Below the pieces are notes generated by a model, which did no database searches, was not told the DNA's origin, and saw only the letters and a list, made by a program, of their open reading frames with translations. This document shows, one piece after another, positions 15,576 to 23,862 of a stretch of DNA of 42,147 bases. The position numbers and the translations under genes are program-made. The first letter of the stretch is position 1; the number at the start of each line of letters is the position of its first letter. Source of the DNA: CAYXDO01 sp964463485 (GTDB lineage Bacteria; Myxococcota; Kuafuiibacteriia; Kuafuiibacteriales; Kuafuiibacteriaceae); assembly GCA_964463485.1 (NCBI GenBank), contig CAYXDO010000094.1:1-42147 (forward strand), read 5' to 3'.

Positions 15576-16790
15576 ATGTTCGCGATCGTCGAGAACATCT
15601 CCGAGGTCTGCGTCCCGGTCGATCGAGGGATCGAGCGGCGGCAGAACCAAGCTGTCGTGGTCCGCGATGGGTACATCCGCTGGGTGGGTCCCGCGAGCGC
15701 GGTGCCCGAGTCCGAAGCCCAAGGCGCCGTTCGCGTCGACGCGGGCGGCCACGCGGTGCTGCCGGGGCTCGTAGATTGTCATACTCACCTCGTGTGGGGC
15801 GGAGACCGAATCGAAGACTTCTCGGCGCGCGCTCGCGGGGAGAGCTACGCTCAGATCGCCGCGCGCGGAGGCGGAATTCTCACGACGGTCACCAAGACCA
15901 GCGAGACTCCGTTCGACGCGCTCGTCTCCGAAACCCGAAGAAAAATCGTTCGTCGGCGCAGCTACGGAGTCACGACGACGGAGATCAAGTCGGGCTACGG
16001 GCTGACGCCGGCCCTCGAGCTTCGGATGCTCTCGGTGATCGAGGTTTTGAGGCGAGAGGGTTTCGATCTCGAGCCCACGCTGCTCGGGGCCCACGCGCTG
16101 CCGCGAGGGCGCGACCGAGCCGCCTACGTCGAGTCCGTCGTGAACGAGATGATCCCGATGGCGGCGGAGCGGAAGCTCGCGCGTTTCGTCGACGTCTTCG
16201 TGGAGAGTCACGCTTTCACGGTCGACGAGGCTCGCGACATCTTCCGTGCAGGGAAGCGTCACGGGATGATCCCGAGAATTCACGCGGACCAACTCAGCGG
16301 CGGCGGTGGAGCCGAGCTGGCGGCGGAAGTGGGCGCGGCCTCCGCTGACCACCTCGAGCACGTGAGCGACGAGGGGCTGAGGCGCATGGCCGAAGCGGGG
16401 GTCGTGGCCACGCTGTTGCCTGGCGCGCTTCTGTTTCTAGGTCAGGACGCGGCGAAGCTCGGACGACGGGTGGCCGACGCAGGCGTGGCTTTCGCGGTAG
16501 CGACCGACGCGAATCCAGGTTCTTCGCCCTTGTTATCGCTGCCCCTGGCGGCGACCTTTGCCACGACCCAGCTCGGCCTGAGTGTCGAGGAGTCGCTCTT
16601 TGGAATCACCAAGGGTGCGGCGCTCGCCTTACGGCGAACCGACATCGGTGTCATCGAGCCGGGGGCGCGAGCGAGACTCCTGGTCCTGAATCACTCGGAC
16701 GGCCGGGCGCTCGTTTATGCGTATGGTGAGCCGGTCGTCGAGGCCTTGATCGATGAACACGGAGTCGATCGCTTCGAGCAACGCAGTTGA
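15576..16790 (+). CDS. hutI: Imidazolonepropionase
   Basis: HutI hydrolyses 4-imidazolone-5-propionate to formiminoglutamate, the third step of histidine breakdown. The 404-residue amidohydrolase has the metal ligands in DCHTHLVWGG (His69, His71), GAHALP, IHADQ and TDANPG, and the family's TEIKSGYGL. Its ATG lies one base after the gltX stop. Linkage to gltX is metabolically sensible, as the pathway ends in glutamate, but no hutH, hutU or hutG is present here. Confidence 0.94.
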   Translation: MFAIVENISEVCVPVDRGIERRQNQAVVVRDGYIRWVGPASAVPESEAQGAVRVDAGGHAVLPGLVDCHTHLVWGGDRIEDFSARARGESYAQIAARGGGILTTVTKTSETPFDALVSETRRKIVRRRSYGVTTTEIKSGYGLTPALELRMLSVIEVLRREGFDLEPTLLGAHALPRGRDRAAYVESVVNEMIPMAAERKLARFVDVFVESHAFTVDEARDIFRAGKRHGMIPRIHADQLSGGGGAELAAEVGAASADHLEHVSDEGLRRMAEAGVVATLLPGALLFLGQDAAKLGRRVADAGVAFAVATDANPGSSPLLSLPLAATFATTQLGLSVEESLFGITKGAALALRRTDIGVIEPGARARLLVLNHSDGRALVYAYGEPVVEALIDEHGVDRFEQRS

Positions 16791-16854
16791 GCTCGGACTC
16801 GGCAATTCGGGCGTCTCGACTCGCTTCTCCGAGGTCCGACTCGTGGCCGAAGTG

Positions 16855-17253
16855 TCACGGGACCATCCTGAATCCACAATCCCGAAAGTCCCGATCGAAG
16901 CTGAACGCAGTGTCGAGCTCGAAGCGATTCATCGCCGCGAAGCTCACGGCGTCCGTGAGACTCAGCTGCTTGTCCTTGAACCGAGCCATCTGAACGAGCC
17001 CCTGCTCCAAGAGCTCGGCGTCCATGAACACCACCGAGTGGCGCCGGCTACTCATCAGCCTTCGCGCCGCGTCGACCGCGAGGTCGGCGTTCGTCCGCGC
17101 TCTGACCCGAGTCACGACCTCCGATAGAATGAGCTCCGTCAGCGTGAACCGCGCTCGCGCGCTTCGCTCGAGGAACGCGACCGCCCGGTCGTGATGCTGG
17201 TCGTTCTTGATGAGGAGCGCCAGGATCGCGCTCGTGTCGAGGAAGAGCCTCAT
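16855..17253 (-). CDS. PIN-domain ribonuclease toxin (VapC-like)
   Basis: 132 residues with a complete PIN active site: Asp6 (LFLDTSAI), Glu45 (LILSEVV), Asp101 (LSLTDAVSF) and Asp120 (FSFDRDF). VapC toxins are Mg-dependent ribonucleases that stop translation and are held inactive by a cognate antitoxin. The ATG lies at 17251-17253, inside the current reading frame of the upstream antitoxin gene. The toxin itself shows no damage. It is convergent with hutI. Confidence 0.88.
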   Translation of the reverse strand: MRLFLDTSAILALLIKNDQHHDRAVAFLERSARARFTLTELILSEVVTRVRARTNADLAVDAARRLMSSRRHSVVFMDAELLEQGLVQMARFKDKQLSLTDAVSFAAMNRFELDTAFSFDRDFRDCGFRMVP

Positions 17254-17518
17254 CTTCGCCCTCTGTCTTGGACCAGCCGTAAAGATAGTGGTCGTGGTTT
17301 TCGGACTCGTCGGTCGGGCCCGAAATCATCCCTACCAGAGCATCCGCAGGGTCGTCTCCGAGCACGATCTCTCCCGAGTCGATGGCTCGACCGAGGTACT
17401 GATCCACCGCCTCCCGCACCAATGAGGCCAGCGGAACGCCGAGCCGCTGGGCCCGCGCCTGGAGCTCCTGGTATGAGCCGTCGGAGAAGCGAACGTTGGT
17501 CGTCACGTATCGCGTCAT
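17048..17518 (-). CDS. Ribbon-helix-helix antitoxin, C-terminus apparently frameshifted
   Basis: The N-terminal part (TRYVTTNVRFSDGSYQELQA, then a helix ending VREAVDQYLGRA) is a CopG/RHH DNA-binding domain. The middle is acidic and ends NHDHYLYG, typical of antitoxins paired with PIN toxins. Past that point the open frame runs on for about 70 Arg/Pro-rich residues antisense to nothing but overlapping vapC by 206 bp. In a neighbouring frame the sequence after YLYG would read VQDRGRR and stop at a TGA that overlaps the toxin ATG (ATGA, 17250-17253). A one-base deletion near 17270, or a sequencing error, best explains this. The real product may therefore be about 89 residues. Confidence 0.75.
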   Translation of the reverse strand: MTRYVTTNVRFSDGSYQELQARAQRLGVPLASLVREAVDQYLGRAIDSGEIVLGDDPADALVGMISGPTDESENHDHYLYGWSKTEGEDEALPRHERDPGAPHQERPASRPGGRVPRAKRASAVHADGAHSIGGRDSGQSADERRPRGRRGAKADE

Positions 17519-17537
17519 GACGATACTGCGATATCAT
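17517..17537. promoter_or_regulatory. Candidate antitoxin operator over the vapB-like start
   Basis: An imperfect inverted repeat with arms ATGA(c)GATA and TATCAT overlaps the antitoxin start codon. RHH antitoxins usually repress their own operon from such sites. Short arms make this tentative. Confidence 0.3.
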
Positions 17538-17611
17538 GCGGGAGGGCGGGAAGCAAGGGGAGACGCCGGGCGAGTGCGTTTCGTTCCAACGTGTGGCATC
17601 CCTCTTCGGAG

Positions 17612-18862
17612 ATGAGCGTCGAGGCCAAGCTCGTACTCGCCTTCGCGATACCCATCGCGTGGACCGCGATGACGAGCTCATCGCACGCGAGCGTTCCCGA
17701 CCTCTTGGGCTTTGGCGCCCGCGGCAGGGCGATGGCGGGGACGCTGACCGCGACGGCGAGCGGGCACGAGGCGGTGTATTACAACCCTGCGGGGCTGGCC
17801 CGCGCCACCGGCGCGACGTTCGCGGCGGGGTTCGAGCTCACGACCTTCTCCATGCGGCTCGATGGCAAAGCCGAAGAGATTCCGGACGCGTTGGCGCTCG
17901 ACGTGGGCTTCGCGGTTCCGGTCCCATTCGTGGGTGTGCTCAGAGACCGTGCGGTGCTGGGATTTGGGTTCGTGCTCCCGACCGCGAGCGTCCTCGTCGC
18001 CGACGTACCCATTCCTGGAGAACCTCGGTTCGTGCGCGTGGGTTCTCGCGCTCAGACAGTGAGTCTCATGGGTTCGCTCGGTCTTCGACTCTTCGACGAG
18101 CTCTCCGTCGGCGTCGGCTTCATCGCTTTATCCGAGCTTCGTGGATCGATCGACGTGGCACCCAACGAAACCGGGGACATCGGTACGACGGTGCGGGACG
18201 AGCTCGTCGCCGACTACGCGCCGATCTTGGGAGCTCTGTATTCGTTCGGAGAGCTCTCGCTGGGTCTGACCTTTCGCGGGGAGTCGTCGGCCGAGTTCGA
18301 CCTCCCGATCACGGCCAACCTGGGCGACCGTTTTCCCCTTCCCATCCCCACCCTCGATATCTCAGGGACGGCTCAGTACGATCCGCTCGAGCTGAGCTTT
18401 GGGATCTGCTGGCGCGCCAGCGACGAGCTCGCGCTGGCCATCTCGGCGGAGTACTCGGCCTGGAGCGCGTACCCAGCCCCGATCGCCTACACCGCGGTCC
18501 CGGAGGGCTTCGAGGTGCAGCCTTCGCCGGGCTTCTCGGACGTGGTCGCGGTTCGCGCCGGGGCCGAGTGGGTCACCGGGAGTCTTGCGTTTCGCGCGGG
18601 CGTGGCGGTCGATCCGAGCCCGGTCCCGACCGGCTCTCGTGGGTACCTCGACAGTACTCAGTTGATCGGATCGTTGGGCGCCGGCGCTCGCGTGGACGTC
18701 GCGCGAATCGATCTCGCCCTGTCCGTCCACGATTTCCTCGGCCTCACCGAGACTCTCGCGCCGAGCGTCCCGGGGCTCCCCGCCCCGAGGCTCGCGGGGG
18801 CCGCCGTTACTCACCAGGGCCTGGTGGTGTCGTCCCTGGTCGAGGTCGGAGTGAGCTTGTGA
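17612..18862 (+). CDS. FadL/OmpP1-family outer-membrane protein (first copy)
   Basis: About 416 residues. After a signal peptide (VLAFAIPIAWTAMTSSSHA) the mature protein begins with the FadL hatch signature GFGARGRAMAG...EAVYYNPAGLA. The remainder is repeated beta-strand sequence typical of a 14-strand barrel. FadL-type proteins let hydrophobic molecules cross the outer membrane; the substrate here is unknown. The ATG at 17612 is preferred, but a GTG at 17591 is possible (GGAG touches the ATG, too close to serve it). First of four overlapping genes; its stop overlaps the next start (GTGA, 18859-18862). Confidence 0.82.
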   Translation: MSVEAKLVLAFAIPIAWTAMTSSSHASVPDLLGFGARGRAMAGTLTATASGHEAVYYNPAGLARATGATFAAGFELTTFSMRLDGKAEEIPDALALDVGFAVPVPFVGVLRDRAVLGFGFVLPTASVLVADVPIPGEPRFVRVGSRAQTVSLMGSLGLRLFDELSVGVGFIALSELRGSIDVAPNETGDIGTTVRDELVADYAPILGALYSFGELSLGLTFRGESSAEFDLPITANLGDRFPLPIPTLDISGTAQYDPLELSFGICWRASDELALAISAEYSAWSAYPAPIAYTAVPEGFEVQPSPGFSDVVAVRAGAEWVTGSLAFRAGVAVDPSPVPTGSRGYLDSTQLIGSLGAGARVDVARIDLALSVHDFLGLTETLAPSVPGLPAPRLAGAAVTHQGLVVSSLVEVGVSL

Positions 18863-20205
18863 ACGCGACGCGAGCAGGCGGGCGTATTTCGTTGGTCTTC
18901 AAATGGACCGCGGTCGTCTTCAGCGCGTGGAGCTCGACCGCCGAGGCGCACCCGGCAGACCAATACGGGCTCGGGGCTCGTTCGGTCGCGATGGGTGGAG
19001 CGATGACCAGCGCGGCGGATGACTTCTCCGCGGCCTATTACAACCCGGCGCTCCTCGCGCATCCAGGGAGGCTTCGCCTCGAGCTCGGATATGCGGCGAG
19101 CCTGCCTGACCTTCGGATCAACGATCGCTCGGTCGACGTCGACGCGAGTCATGGGTTTTTGGGCGGCGTGTCGATTGGAGGCGAGATTCTCGGTCACGCG
19201 CTCGGCTTTTCGCTCGGCCTGGCGCTGCCGGACGAGCTGATCAGCAGAGTACGAACTCGGCGTGAGTCACAGCCGCGGTTCGTGCTTTACGACAACCTGC
19301 CGCAACGCCTCGTGGTGTCGACGAGCCTGGGCGTCGAGCTCCTCGAGGGCTTCGCGATCGGAGCTGGGCTGACGTACATCGCGAGCACGAAAGGGACCCT
19401 CGGCGTGGCCGGCGAAGTCAGCGCCTCGCGAGCGGAGCTCACTCGACTCGTGAGCGAGGTCGACGTGACCTTCTCGTCGGTCCGAACACCCGCCTTCGGC
19501 CTGAGTTACTCGGCCGGTCCGCTGAGCTTCGGCATCACGTATCGTGACGAGTTCGTGTTGGAGCTCGATCTCGACGTCCGCGTGACGGGAGACGTCACGC
19601 TCGGCGACGAGCGGCTGATCCTCGTAGAGAATGGCTCGTTCTTGCTCGACTCGTTCAACACCGACCTCTTCTCCCCCCGACAGATCGCGGTCGGCGCGTC
19701 GTTTCGCGAGGGCGGATGGCTCCTGGCGGTCGACCTCACGTGGGCGCAGTACTCTCGGTTCGTGGCTCCGGTTTCGCGCCTCGACCTACAGCTCGACCTC
19801 GGTGAGTTGGACTTCGAGGTGCCGCTCCCAGACCCGCCGGTGGATCCGGAATTCTCGGACATATTCATTCCCCGAGTCGGTGTCGAGGGCGAGCTCGTTC
19901 GGTCCGAGGAGTGGGCGCTCCTCGGCCGAATGGGTTACGCCTACCAACCCTCTCCGGTCCCTTCGCAGACAGGCAAGACCAACTACCTCGACGGGACCAA
20001 ACACGTGGTCTCGATCGGAGTAGGGGTCGAGACCAACAGCCTATCCGCGGTTCTACCTCAACCGATGTCGGTCGACGTGTCGGCTGCGATCATCGTGCTC
20101 GCGCCGAAGGCGATCGAAAAGGCAAACGCAGCCGACGCGGTGGGTGACTACCGGAGCGGCGGGAGAGTATGGACGGTGGCCGCGATGGCGAGGTTTCCGT
20201 TTTGA
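18859..20205 (+). CDS. FadL/OmpP1-family outer-membrane protein (second copy)
   Basis: 448 residues, GTG start overlapping the previous stop, with GGAG seven bases upstream. A signal peptide (VFKWTAVVFSAWSSTAEA) is followed by the FadL signature LGARSVAMGGAMTS...AAYYNPALLA, a barrel, and a C-terminal aromatic ending (ARFPF) as in outer-membrane proteins that use the BAM complex. It shares family with the first copy but differs greatly in sequence, so the duplication is old or the two were recruited separately. Coupled by TTGA overlap to the lipoprotein gene downstream. Confidence 0.82.
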   Translation: MNATRAGGRISLVFKWTAVVFSAWSSTAEAHPADQYGLGARSVAMGGAMTSAADDFSAAYYNPALLAHPGRLRLELGYAASLPDLRINDRSVDVDASHGFLGGVSIGGEILGHALGFSLGLALPDELISRVRTRRESQPRFVLYDNLPQRLVVSTSLGVELLEGFAIGAGLTYIASTKGTLGVAGEVSASRAELTRLVSEVDVTFSSVRTPAFGLSYSAGPLSFGITYRDEFVLELDLDVRVTGDVTLGDERLILVENGSFLLDSFNTDLFSPRQIAVGASFREGGWLLAVDLTWAQYSRFVAPVSRLDLQLDLGELDFEVPLPDPPVDPEFSDIFIPRVGVEGELVRSEEWALLGRMGYAYQPSPVPSQTGKTNYLDGTKHVVSIGVGVETNSLSAVLPQPMSVDVSAAIIVLAPKAIEKANAADAVGDYRSGGRVWTVAAMARFPF

Positions 20206-21194
20206 CGAGACGCGACGTGGTCCAGAGAGGTCGCTCGCTGGGCGGTCTTCGACGGTTGACCTTTGGGTTGACCTCCGGGTTGACCTTCGTCTTGCTCTCT
20301 GGCTGCGGCGCCCTCGGCGGCGAGCCTGGAGGCTCCAGCAACCTCCCGAATCGGGGCCTAACGCCCTACGCCATTCACCGCGAGGATGGCGCAGCCGCTC
20401 CCGTCCTCGAGCCACCCGAAGGAGCTCGGCTCGGGGCTCCTGCTGCCCTCGTGACGAACGAGGGTGTGGAGCTCCTCTTCGAGCTCGTACGAGGATCGAC
20501 GAAGTCCGTTGGCCTCGCGCGGAGCTCGGACGGGTTTCAGTTCGGTCCGATCACCGAGCCCGCAGAGCTGGAAGGATTTGGAGACCCAGCCGTTCGGGGT
20601 TCGGTGATGGGTCTCGGCCTCGACGAGGACACCATTCAGTTGAGAGTCGGTGGGCTCTTGGTCGCGACAATTCGCGCTGAAGAACCCTTCGAGCTCGGCG
20701 GAATTTCGGCGCCGAGTATCGTGCTCGCGGGTGAGGAGGTCTGGGTCTATTACGCCGCCGCGGACGTCTCCGGCCGGCCGGTGGCGGCGCGCGCTCGGTT
20801 CGACGGGTCGCACCGACTCATCGACCAGATCGTAGTCCTCGAGCCGCGGTCACAGTGCCAAAAACCCAGCGGCTCGAGGGTCCCGTGTTGGGACGAGGAC
20901 GGCGTTTTTGGACCGGAAGTGCGGCGAGCGACCAGCGGCGCGGGTCGTACTCTCTTCCGAATGATGTTCTCCGGCGGCAACGGAAGCTCTCGCGCCATCG
21001 GATTCGCGGCCTCCTTCGACGGCACGCATTTCGAGGAGCTCCCCGATAATCCTGTGCTCGACGAGGTCGAGCTCACCGAGGCGAACCCATCCAACGTCAG
21101 GCTCGGCGATGAGTATCTCCTGTATTTCGAGCACGATGGGAAAATTTACGTAGCGACCAATCAGCATGGACAGGCTACCGAGGCGATCGAATGA
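20202..21194 (+). CDS. Lipoprotein with glycosidase-like (GH43/GH130 type) propeller repeats
   Basis: 330 residues. The TTG at 20202 overlaps the FadL stop (TTGA) and has GAGG eight bases upstream, so I prefer it over an ATG at 20169. A lipoprotein signal ends LLSGC (Cys35). The mature part contains phrases such as VGLARSSDGFQFGPI, VWVYYAAAD and IGFAASFDGTHFEELPDNPV, which match the repeating blades of five-bladed sugar-binding or glycosidase propellers (GH43/GH130/arabinanase superfamily). I cannot assign catalytic residues, so it may be non-enzymatic. It lies between an outer-membrane barrel and another lipoprotein, suggesting a surface assembly. Confidence 0.7.
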   Translation: MTRRDVVQRGRSLGGLRRLTFGLTSGLTFVLLSGCGALGGEPGGSSNLPNRGLTPYAIHREDGAAAPVLEPPEGARLGAPAALVTNEGVELLFELVRGSTKSVGLARSSDGFQFGPITEPAELEGFGDPAVRGSVMGLGLDEDTIQLRVGGLLVATIRAEEPFELGGISAPSIVLAGEEVWVYYAAADVSGRPVAARARFDGSHRLIDQIVVLEPRSQCQKPSGSRVPCWDEDGVFGPEVRRATSGAGRTLFRMMFSGGNGSSRAIGFAASFDGTHFEELPDNPVLDEVELTEANPSNVRLGDEYLLYFEHDGKIYVATNQHGQATEAIE

Positions 21195-22546
21195 GGCGCG
21201 CCGCTCCCATTCTCTTCGCGCTCGGCGCCGGATGTGTGCCGGAGCTCGTCTTCGTGCCCGGGATCGCCGACGGAGTTTCGAGCCGCATCGTCGCGCTCCG
21301 GAGCTCGAGCGGCCAAGTGCTCGCGGTGGCCCAGAGCGCAGACCGGTCGCTCCCGGCGCTCGGTGAGCATGACGAGCTCGCGGTGCTCTCGTACACTCAG
21401 CCGGTGGATGCGTTGGGCGGGAGCGGCCTGGTGACTCCGTCGACTCGACGCGAGGACTGCGTTCGGACGCGACCCTCGAGTGTGCAGTTGAGAGGTTCAT
21501 CGGGGTCGCTGGAGCTCACCCCGACGATTCCGGACTGGGTGCTAGGTCAACTCATCACCGATCCGTTCGAGAACTGCACCTGCGTTCGGTTTCGGGGCCG
21601 AACCGAGTACCTGACCCTGGCGGGTGCTCCCGGGACCGATCTCACGGTCCTCGCTGCCGCTCGCCTTGGGTCTGGTTCACTCGTCATGGTACTCGGGTCC
21701 GTTCGAGGGCTGCTGCTGCTCGACGGCGCGGACCTCACCTTGCTGGAGGGCTGCGAATCCGACCAGGTTTTTTCGGACGTCGTCTGGGTCGGCGGAAACC
21801 GAGTCGTCGCGGCCCACCAGCGTAGCTCCGATCAGGTCGTCGAGTGGGCGATCGAGACAGCCACCAAGTCGTGTCGACAGGTTCGCGTGCTGCGCAACGA
21901 GCCGAGCGGGGGTGCGATCGAGGTGGCCGCATCACCCGATGGGTCGGAAGTGGGCGCGGTCTTCTTGACCCGGACCTCGAGTGAGACCATCCGGAGCTTC
22001 GCTGCCGTCTCGAGCGGCGGCGCGTGGACTGAAATCGACGCGTACGAAGGGCGCGATGGCGACGAAGCCCGGCTGGACATCCGGTGGCTCGGGCCCGGTC
22101 GATTCGCGACGTTCAACCACGGTGAGCCCTTCGTGACGACCTACGAAGCTGGCTCGCGACCGAAACACGAAGAAGTGGTCGAGACTCCAGATCGAGTCCG
22201 TGAGATCCGAGCGGTTCCTGGGGTTGGGTACGTCGTGGGGACTGCGTACGGTCGACTCTTCGAACGAGAGGATGACTCTCCGTGGCGGGCGGTGGCCCAG
22301 GGTCACCTCGACACCATCGGATTCATCAAGCCGTTCGGCAACGGCTACTTGGCGTTCCACGACAGTGGGTTCGTCACGCAACTCAGGGACGGTCGGCAAT
22401 GCCTCGGGGAGCAGCGAATCGACGTCGTGGAGGAGATCCCTGCGCTCGTTTTCGAGGATGAATCGACGGGTGAGTTGCTGATTCCAGGGGCCACGGCGAA
22501 GGAGGAGCCGCTGAGCCTGGCGAGGGTCGAGATCCTCGGAGGCTGA
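21191..22546 (+). CDS. Secreted lipoprotein, probably beta-propeller
   Basis: 451 residues; the ATG overlaps the preceding stop (ATGA, 21191-21194). A short signal ends LGAGC (Cys15), an acceptable but imperfect lipobox. The body repeats patterns like VVWVGGNRVVAAHQ, IEVAASPDGSEVGAVF, IRWLGPGRFATFN and IRAVPGVGYVVGTAYGRLF, which suggest a six- to eight-bladed propeller. Several Cys residues (for example ENCTCVRF) may form disulfides. No family name is justified. It is the last gene of the four-gene unit and converges on skp, with two bases between the stops. Confidence 0.65.
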   Translation: MRRAAPILFALGAGCVPELVFVPGIADGVSSRIVALRSSSGQVLAVAQSADRSLPALGEHDELAVLSYTQPVDALGGSGLVTPSTRREDCVRTRPSSVQLRGSSGSLELTPTIPDWVLGQLITDPFENCTCVRFRGRTEYLTLAGAPGTDLTVLAAARLGSGSLVMVLGSVRGLLLLDGADLTLLEGCESDQVFSDVVWVGGNRVVAAHQRSSDQVVEWAIETATKSCRQVRVLRNEPSGGAIEVAASPDGSEVGAVFLTRTSSETIRSFAAVSSGGAWTEIDAYEGRDGDEARLDIRWLGPGRFATFNHGEPFVTTYEAGSRPKHEEVVETPDRVREIRAVPGVGYVVGTAYGRLFEREDDSPWRAVAQGHLDTIGFIKPFGNGYLAFHDSGFVTQLRDGRQCLGEQRIDVVEEIPALVFEDESTGELLIPGATAKEEPLSLARVEILGG

Positions 22547-22548
22547 GG

Positions 22549-23118
22549 TTATTTGTGTTTGGCGTTGAACTTTCGGATGACTTCGTTGGTCAGGTCGAGG
22601 TGAGGCTGGGCATACAGCAGGCGTGAGTCTTGGACTTCCAGGATGATGGTGTAACCGCCGTCTTTGCCGATTTGTTGGACGATCTCGCGCATCTTGGTCG
22701 TGATCCCGGCGAGCTGTTTTTGCTCGGTCTCCTGGAGCTCCTGCTGTTCTTTCATGAAGACTTGCTTGAGCTCGAGGAGCTTGGATTGGAACTCGCCCAT
22801 CCGCTTCTTGGTCTCGTCGTTGTTGGTCACGACGGACTCTTTCTCGATGGACTCTTTGAGTCGCATGAGCTCGCTCTCGCGCTCTTGGAGTGATTTCTGT
22901 TTCTTCTCGAAGGTCTCTTTGAGCGCGTTTTTGGCGCGCTTTCCTTCCTCGACCTCCAGGATGGCGCGCTGGAGGTTGACGTAGCCGATGAGAGTTTCGG
23001 CTCCGGGCTTTGCGTCAGCGCCGGGCTTTGCGGCGGCGGTCCTGACCTGGAATGCGGCGACGAGGGTGAGGGCGAGCGACGCTCGGCGGAGGGGGGCGGA
23101 GAATGAGGATTTCGACAT
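22549..23118 (-). CDS. skp: OmpH/Skp-family periplasmic chaperone
   Basis: Skp holds unfolded outer-membrane proteins in the periplasm on their way to BAM. The 189-residue protein has a signal peptide (LALTLVAAFQVRTAAA), the opening IGYVNLQRAILEVEEGKRA, a long charged coiled coil (about 65-150, the tentacles) and the closing YTIILEVQDSRLLYAQPHLDLT of the family. AGGAG lies seven bases before the ATG. A possible promoter (TTGACG at 23158-23153, weak TAGTCG 17 bases on) overlaps the end of the upstream gene. In many Gram-negatives skp lies next to bamA; here it does not. Confidence 0.88.
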   Translation of the reverse strand: MSKSSFSAPLRRASLALTLVAAFQVRTAAAKPGADAKPGAETLIGYVNLQRAILEVEEGKRAKNALKETFEKKQKSLQERESELMRLKESIEKESVVTNNDETKKRMGEFQSKLLELKQVFMKEQQELQETEQKQLAGITTKMREIVQQIGKDGGYTIILEVQDSRLLYAQPHLDLTNEVIRKFNAKHK

Positions 23119-23154
23119 GAAGCGCTCCTCGACTAGCGAAGGAACGCGGGATCG

Positions 23155-23862
23155 TCAAACCCCGGATGCTCCGCTGTCGTTTTCTTTCGGACGCTCCTCG
23201 GCGTTGGGTTGTTCAACTTTGCCTTCGTTCGAGGCCACGCTCTTGGCGTGCAGGCCTGCAGCGATGAACGCGATGGTTGGGCCCACGAACAGCGAGGCGA
23301 AGGCGGCGAAGGGGGAGTAGAGCGCCAGGCCGATCGTGGCGACGCCGGCGCCGATGAACCCCTGTCCGAGCAGGCGATGGGACTCGGTCCATGCTCGGGC
23401 GCTCGCGAGGGATGACTTGGTTCGGATGCCGAGAGCGTTTCCCTGTTCGAGGTGCATCATGAGGGGGCCGAGCAGGACGAAGACGGCGCCCGCGGCGCAG
23501 GTGACGAGCGTCAGGCGGGCCTTGGACCGCACGTCGTCGGTCGCGTCTTCCGGCAGGAGCCGAACGAACAGCCCGGTTTGATCGAAGAGGAGGAGCACGT
23601 GGGCTGCGGCGAGCATCGCCAGAGCGACGGTGAGGATGGTGTCGCCGCGGCGCCCGATCGTACGAGCCTTGGTGGCTATGCGAACGCCGGCCAAGAGTGC
23701 GATGGCGACGAGCGGCGCGGCGGACAAAGGCAACCAGATCCGCCAGCCTCCTCGGCCTTCGAGCGGGCCGAAGGCGGCCCAAACGGACGCCGCGGCGGCG
23801 ATCGCGATGGGCATCGCGGGCGCGATATTCCGTAGAAACGGCGAAGAGTCAGAGCTGGTCAC
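23155..23862 (-). CDS. SdpI-like multi-pass membrane protein
   Basis: 235 residues with about six hydrophobic segments (12-32, 43-62, 75-93, 116-135, 167-186, 188-204). The stretch NALGIRTKSSLASARAWTES followed by HRLLG (142-165) matches the SdpI/YhfL family motif (G-I-R-T...W...H-R), known from the immunity protein of Bacillus killing factor SDP. The C-terminus is a charged tail. No toxin gene is visible here, so immunity is not implied. GTG start overlapping the stop of the DapA-like gene (GTGA, 23859-23862). Confidence 0.7.
   Translation of the reverse strand: MTSSDSSPFLRNIAPAMPIAIAAAASVWAAFGPLEGRGGWRIWLPLSAAPLVAIALLAGVRIATKARTIGRRGDTILTVALAMLAAAHVLLLFDQTGLFVRLLPEDATDDVRSKARLTLVTCAAGAVFVLLGPLMMHLEQGNALGIRTKSSLASARAWTESHRLLGQGFIGAGVATIGLALYSPFAAFASLFVGPTIAFIAAGLHAKSVASNEGKVEQPNAEERPKENDSGASGV

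Noticed and set aside
23155..23862. Immunity gene of a bacteriocin system
   Set aside because: The SdpI motif is present, but no toxin precursor or processing gene is seen nearby and the family has many members outside such systems.
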